From CAVOAK01 sp965217615 (GTDB lineage: Bacteria > Pseudomonadota > Alphaproteobacteria > UBA8366 > CAVOAK01): 64,000 nt of DNA. Positions 62,043 through 64,000 of this stretch are shown in pieces (positions within the stretch are counted from its first letter, which is position 1; every line of letters begins with the position of its first letter). Where the stretch lies: the NCBI GenBank assembly GCA_965217615.1, contig CBDCIT010000042.1, positions 1 to 64,000 on the forward strand, given 5' to 3'. The notes beneath the pieces were generated by a model. The model was not told the origin of the DNA. It saw only the letters and a program-made list of their open reading frames with translations, and ran no database searches. The position numbers were made by a program, and so were the translations under genes.

Positions 62043-62077
62043 GACAAACTTGTGTCCAAGGAACCGGGTGCGCTACA

Positions 62078-62478
62078 CCGGTTGGACTGATACTTTCGCT
62101 GAAATTGCGCACACGCCGTTAAATAAATGCGGCAAATACTGTTCCGGCAAGACTACTAGTTCGCGAACGTGCGGAGGAATTTCTAAATTGAGCTTCGAGA
62201 TGACCGGTAGGAAGCACTATTCGCGCGACTATCTTCATTTTCCCCTCCTGGCTACTCGCTATTGTTGAAAACACAATATTTTTGTCGATTACTCGCCCAA
62301 TGTATTTCAATATCTAAAATGCGAACCAAATCAATTTGTGAAGCCTCTTATGTGTAGTACGGCAAAACGGCTTGCCCGCAAAATTCATTACTATTCGGAC
62401 CCCGCCTATGCGGTGTCGACCATAGTGAATCCAATCGAGCGAAGCTTGAGATATTTAACCGATGACCCCATATGGCTT
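62078..62478. repeat. 401-bp direct repeat A' (truncated 5' region of hypothetical gene)
   Basis: Second copy of 60254-60663, starting exactly at the right end of IS3 copy 1. It contains only about 27 codons of the hypothetical gene before the IS, so the gene is not functional here. It continues rightward into unique sequence (GACGAATTTGCAACC..). Confidence 0.9.
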
Positions 62479-62730
62479 GACGAATTTGCAACCTAAAAGT
62501 TAGCGCGGCCCGAATTCTCGTACAATAACTAATTGTACCTGTGGTAAATAGTCGATCTTAAGGTGAAAGGTAGAATTGTCTAACCAGTATATCGCTCAGA
62601 CTAACGCGTAGCGGCAGCGGCTTTCCCCGGGGAGCGACTCGACGTTGGTAGGTCCAACAGTGACGTCCTGCCAAAAACTTAAGCTCGCAGCTAACTTGCC
62701 GTGGATAATTTCGGTACTTGAGCGAAAATC
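62479..62730. other. Unique spacer between A' and inverted IS3 copy
   Basis: 252 bp, AT-richer than the core. I see no gene, promoter pair or terminator that I can support. Bounded right by the terminal TGTAGCGCACCC of IS3 copy 2. Confidence 0.5.
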
Positions 62731-62765
62731 TGTAGCGCACCCGGTTCCTTGGACACAAGTTTGTC

Positions 62766-63672
62766 TCACGCGGCGGGCCTGATTGAGATCGCGGCGTGCC
62801 ACGCCTGACGAGCTTGAGCGGGGCTCAGGTAGCCGTTCTTTTCGACGATCCACTGGGCATTGTAGAGTTCGACGAAGTCGCGGACGGCGTCCCGCAGCTC
62901 CGCGATGTTGCAGTAGATGCGACCATGGATGATCTGTTCCTTCAGCGTGCGATTGAACCGCTCGGCGACGCCGTTGGTCTGGGGCTCGGCGACGAAGGCG
63001 TAGGACGGCTGGATGCCCCAGAACTTGATCTGGTTGGTGAAGTGGTCCGACAGATACTGGGAGCCGTGATCCATCCGCAAGGCCAGCCCCCGAGCCGCGC
63101 CGGCCGCGGTCGAGCCATACAGCCCGGCAAGCCCCATGGAGATCGGCTGCAGGGCGGCGAAGCGGTCGCCGCGCTTGCAGACATGCCAGCCGACACACTC
63201 GGCGTTCCAATGCTCGACGGCGGTGAAGATCCAGCCCCAGCCGTCGTCCACCGTGAACACCCGAACGCCATCGGTGCCCCACATGAGGTTCGGGGCATGA
63301 GTGATGATCTCACCGTCATGGGGATTGCCGCCACGGCGGCGGCAGCGATGGGGCGAGAGCAGATTGTTCTCGCGCATCAGGCGGAGCACCCGCTTGCGGG
63401 CAACCCGGATGTCGCGGACAGACCCGAAGCCGAGCCCAGACCTTGCGGTAGCCCTCGCCCTCCCAGGGCGATGCCTCCAGGTCGGCTTTGATCGCCACCA
63501 GCAGCGCCTGGTCCGAGATCGCGGGCTTCGGTCCCCGACGCTTTGCCGGCGGCTGCTCGGCGTGCTGGCCGGAGGTCATGGCGTAGAACGAGGAGCGGGC
63601 CATGCCCCAGGCGGCGCAGACCCGCCGCAGGCCGTAGGCCAGACCCGTGCCGGGAGAGGTGGCGGCACTCAT
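62766..63672 (-). pseudogene. IS3-family transposase OrfB, copy 2, frameshifted
   Basis: Same protein as 61137-62042 except for one extra base near 63415 (CTGTCCGCGACA against CTGTCGCGACA in copy 1). ARLRVC is therefore followed by PRHPGCPQAG rather than RDIRVARKR. The remainder resumes in frame as VLRLMRENNLLSPHR to the normal end. All DDE residues lie after the break. Confidence 0.88.
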
Positions 63673-64000
63673 CGCCGCGACCTCCGCCGCCCCAAAGGGC
63701 CGAAGGTCTCCGTCTTGGCCTCCAGCAGTTCCACCTGCATGGTCAACTCTCCGATCCGCTTCATGGCGCTATCCAGTTCCGCCTGCACCGGATCGCCCTT
63801 GCGTTGCTTGAGCGAGGCGTCGATCCCGCCGATCGCTTTCTCACGCCACTGCTCGAGCCGGAAGATCTCTACGCCCAACTGGCGTGACAGAAGTTGCACC
63901 GGCTCGTCACGCAAAAGCTGCAGAACGACCTCACGCTTGCGCGCCACTGTCCATCGCTGGCCAAGTCCCAGCGGGCCTGCCGGCAAAGCCTGGCCTGGGG
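63669..64000 (-). CDS. IS3-family transposase OrfA, copy 2, partial
   Basis: Matches residues from about PGQALPAGPLGLGQRW onward of copy 1 OrfA with the same C-terminus; the N-terminal start lies past position 64000. Stop overlaps the orfB start as in copy 1. Confidence 0.88.
   Translation of the reverse strand, partial: PGQALPAGPLGLGQRWTVARKREVVLQLLRDEPVQLLSRQLGVEIFRLEQWREKAIGGIDASLKQRKGDPVQAELDSAMKRIGELTMQVELLEAKTETFGPLGRRRSRR

Larger units (their letters stand above)
60664..62077 (+). mobile_element. IS3-family insertion sequence, copy 1
   Basis: About 1.41 kb with ends beginning TG and finishing CA. Left TGAGTCGGACCCGATTTCC and the inverted right end TGTAGCGCACCCGGTTCC align with small gaps and then share CCTTGGACACA. 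OrfA and orfB overlap at ATGA. Instead of a short target duplication, 400-bp direct repeats A and A' abut both ends. Confidence 0.85.
62731..64000 (-). mobile_element. IS3-family insertion sequence, copy 2, inverted and cut by window
   Basis: Nearly identical to copy 1 but in opposite orientation. The inner end begins TGTAGCGCACCCGGTTCC, the exact inverse of the right end of copy 1. The left (orfA) end lies beyond the window. With copy 1 it brackets A' plus the 252-bp spacer, like a small composite structure. Confidence 0.88.

Noticed and set aside
1..64000. CRISPR arrays, phage clusters, toxin-antitoxin pairs, defence or biosynthetic islands
   Set aside because: No regularly spaced short repeats, no phage structural genes and no adjoining small toxin/antitoxin genes were seen on either strand; the repeats present are IS ends and the A/A' pair.

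Overview
The window reads as a chromosomal piece of an alphaproteobacterium, most likely Rhodospirillales-like. The evidence is gene content and order: NDUFA12, mlaD, DUF2155, aat, accC, accB, aroQ and dsbA lie together, alongside a class II B12-dependent ribonucleotide reductase, a GlnE with both nucleotidyltransferase halves, alphaproteobacterial IscR cysteine spacing and an RNase E ending in a GWWRR motif. Most of the window is ordinary housekeeping core. The accessory part consists of insertion sequences and the genes they have damaged.

Layout. 1-3203: nrdJ (minus, cut by the window edge), with a cluster of NrdR-box-like palindromes upstream. 3.6-9.8 kb: an insertion-sequence pile-up. A DUF2461 gene is split by an IS1182-like element (3744-7716), which is itself split by an IS21-family element (5090-7618); an IS256-family element (8436-9829) sits just beyond. 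Every element has recognisable inverted repeats and a target duplication, so the order of insertion can be read. 9.9-12.5 kb: NDUFA12, two tandem mlaD genes, a methyltransferase and DUF2155 (plus). 12.5-15.5 kb: aat, accC, accB, aroQ (minus). 15.7-25 kb: an S9 peptidase, a frameshifted maiA, dsbA, an M48/TPR peptidase, a gamma-glutamyltransferase-like lipoprotein lacking the catalytic threonine, an aminotransferase and a cyclopropane-fatty-acid synthase. 25-32 kb: rne, then an amidase and PBP1A. 32-39 kb: transporters, dehydrogenase, cold-shock protein, TauD-like dioxygenase, VOC protein, prfB with a programmed +1 frameshift, and a GYD protein. 39-49 kb: glnE, a very large AsmA-like protein, tyrS, anmK, an alpha/beta hydrolase. 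49-54.4 kb: cysE, iscR, two cysteine desulfurases, ferredoxin, cupin, TenA: cysteine supply and sulfur mobilisation side by side. 54.8-56.1 kb: a degenerate ISNCY (IS1202-type) element bounded by an 18-bp direct repeat, just upstream of mnmA. 57.5-59.4 kb: a DoxX protein, an unlisted 47-residue membrane protein, a DUF1330 protein and tRNA-Met. 59.5-64 kb: a hypothetical gene whose 5' region is duplicated around an IS3-family element, followed by an inverted, frameshifted second IS3 copy running off the window.

The genes cover dNTP synthesis, complex I assembly, lipid transport and fatty-acid initiation, envelope building (amidase, PBP1A, AsmA-like, AnmK, DsbA, BepA-like), nitrogen control and tRNA/Fe-S sulfur trafficking. 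I found no CRISPR array, prophage, toxin-antitoxin pair, defence island or biosynthetic cluster, and no clearly new multi-gene system. The most unusual signals are the nested insertions (with an in-frame chimeric reading frame made by an istB frameshift), the A-IS3-A' structure, the ISNCY element with its long direct repeat, and the catalytically altered GGT. Several frameshifts lie in short GC repeats or homopolymers, so some of the decay could be assembly error.
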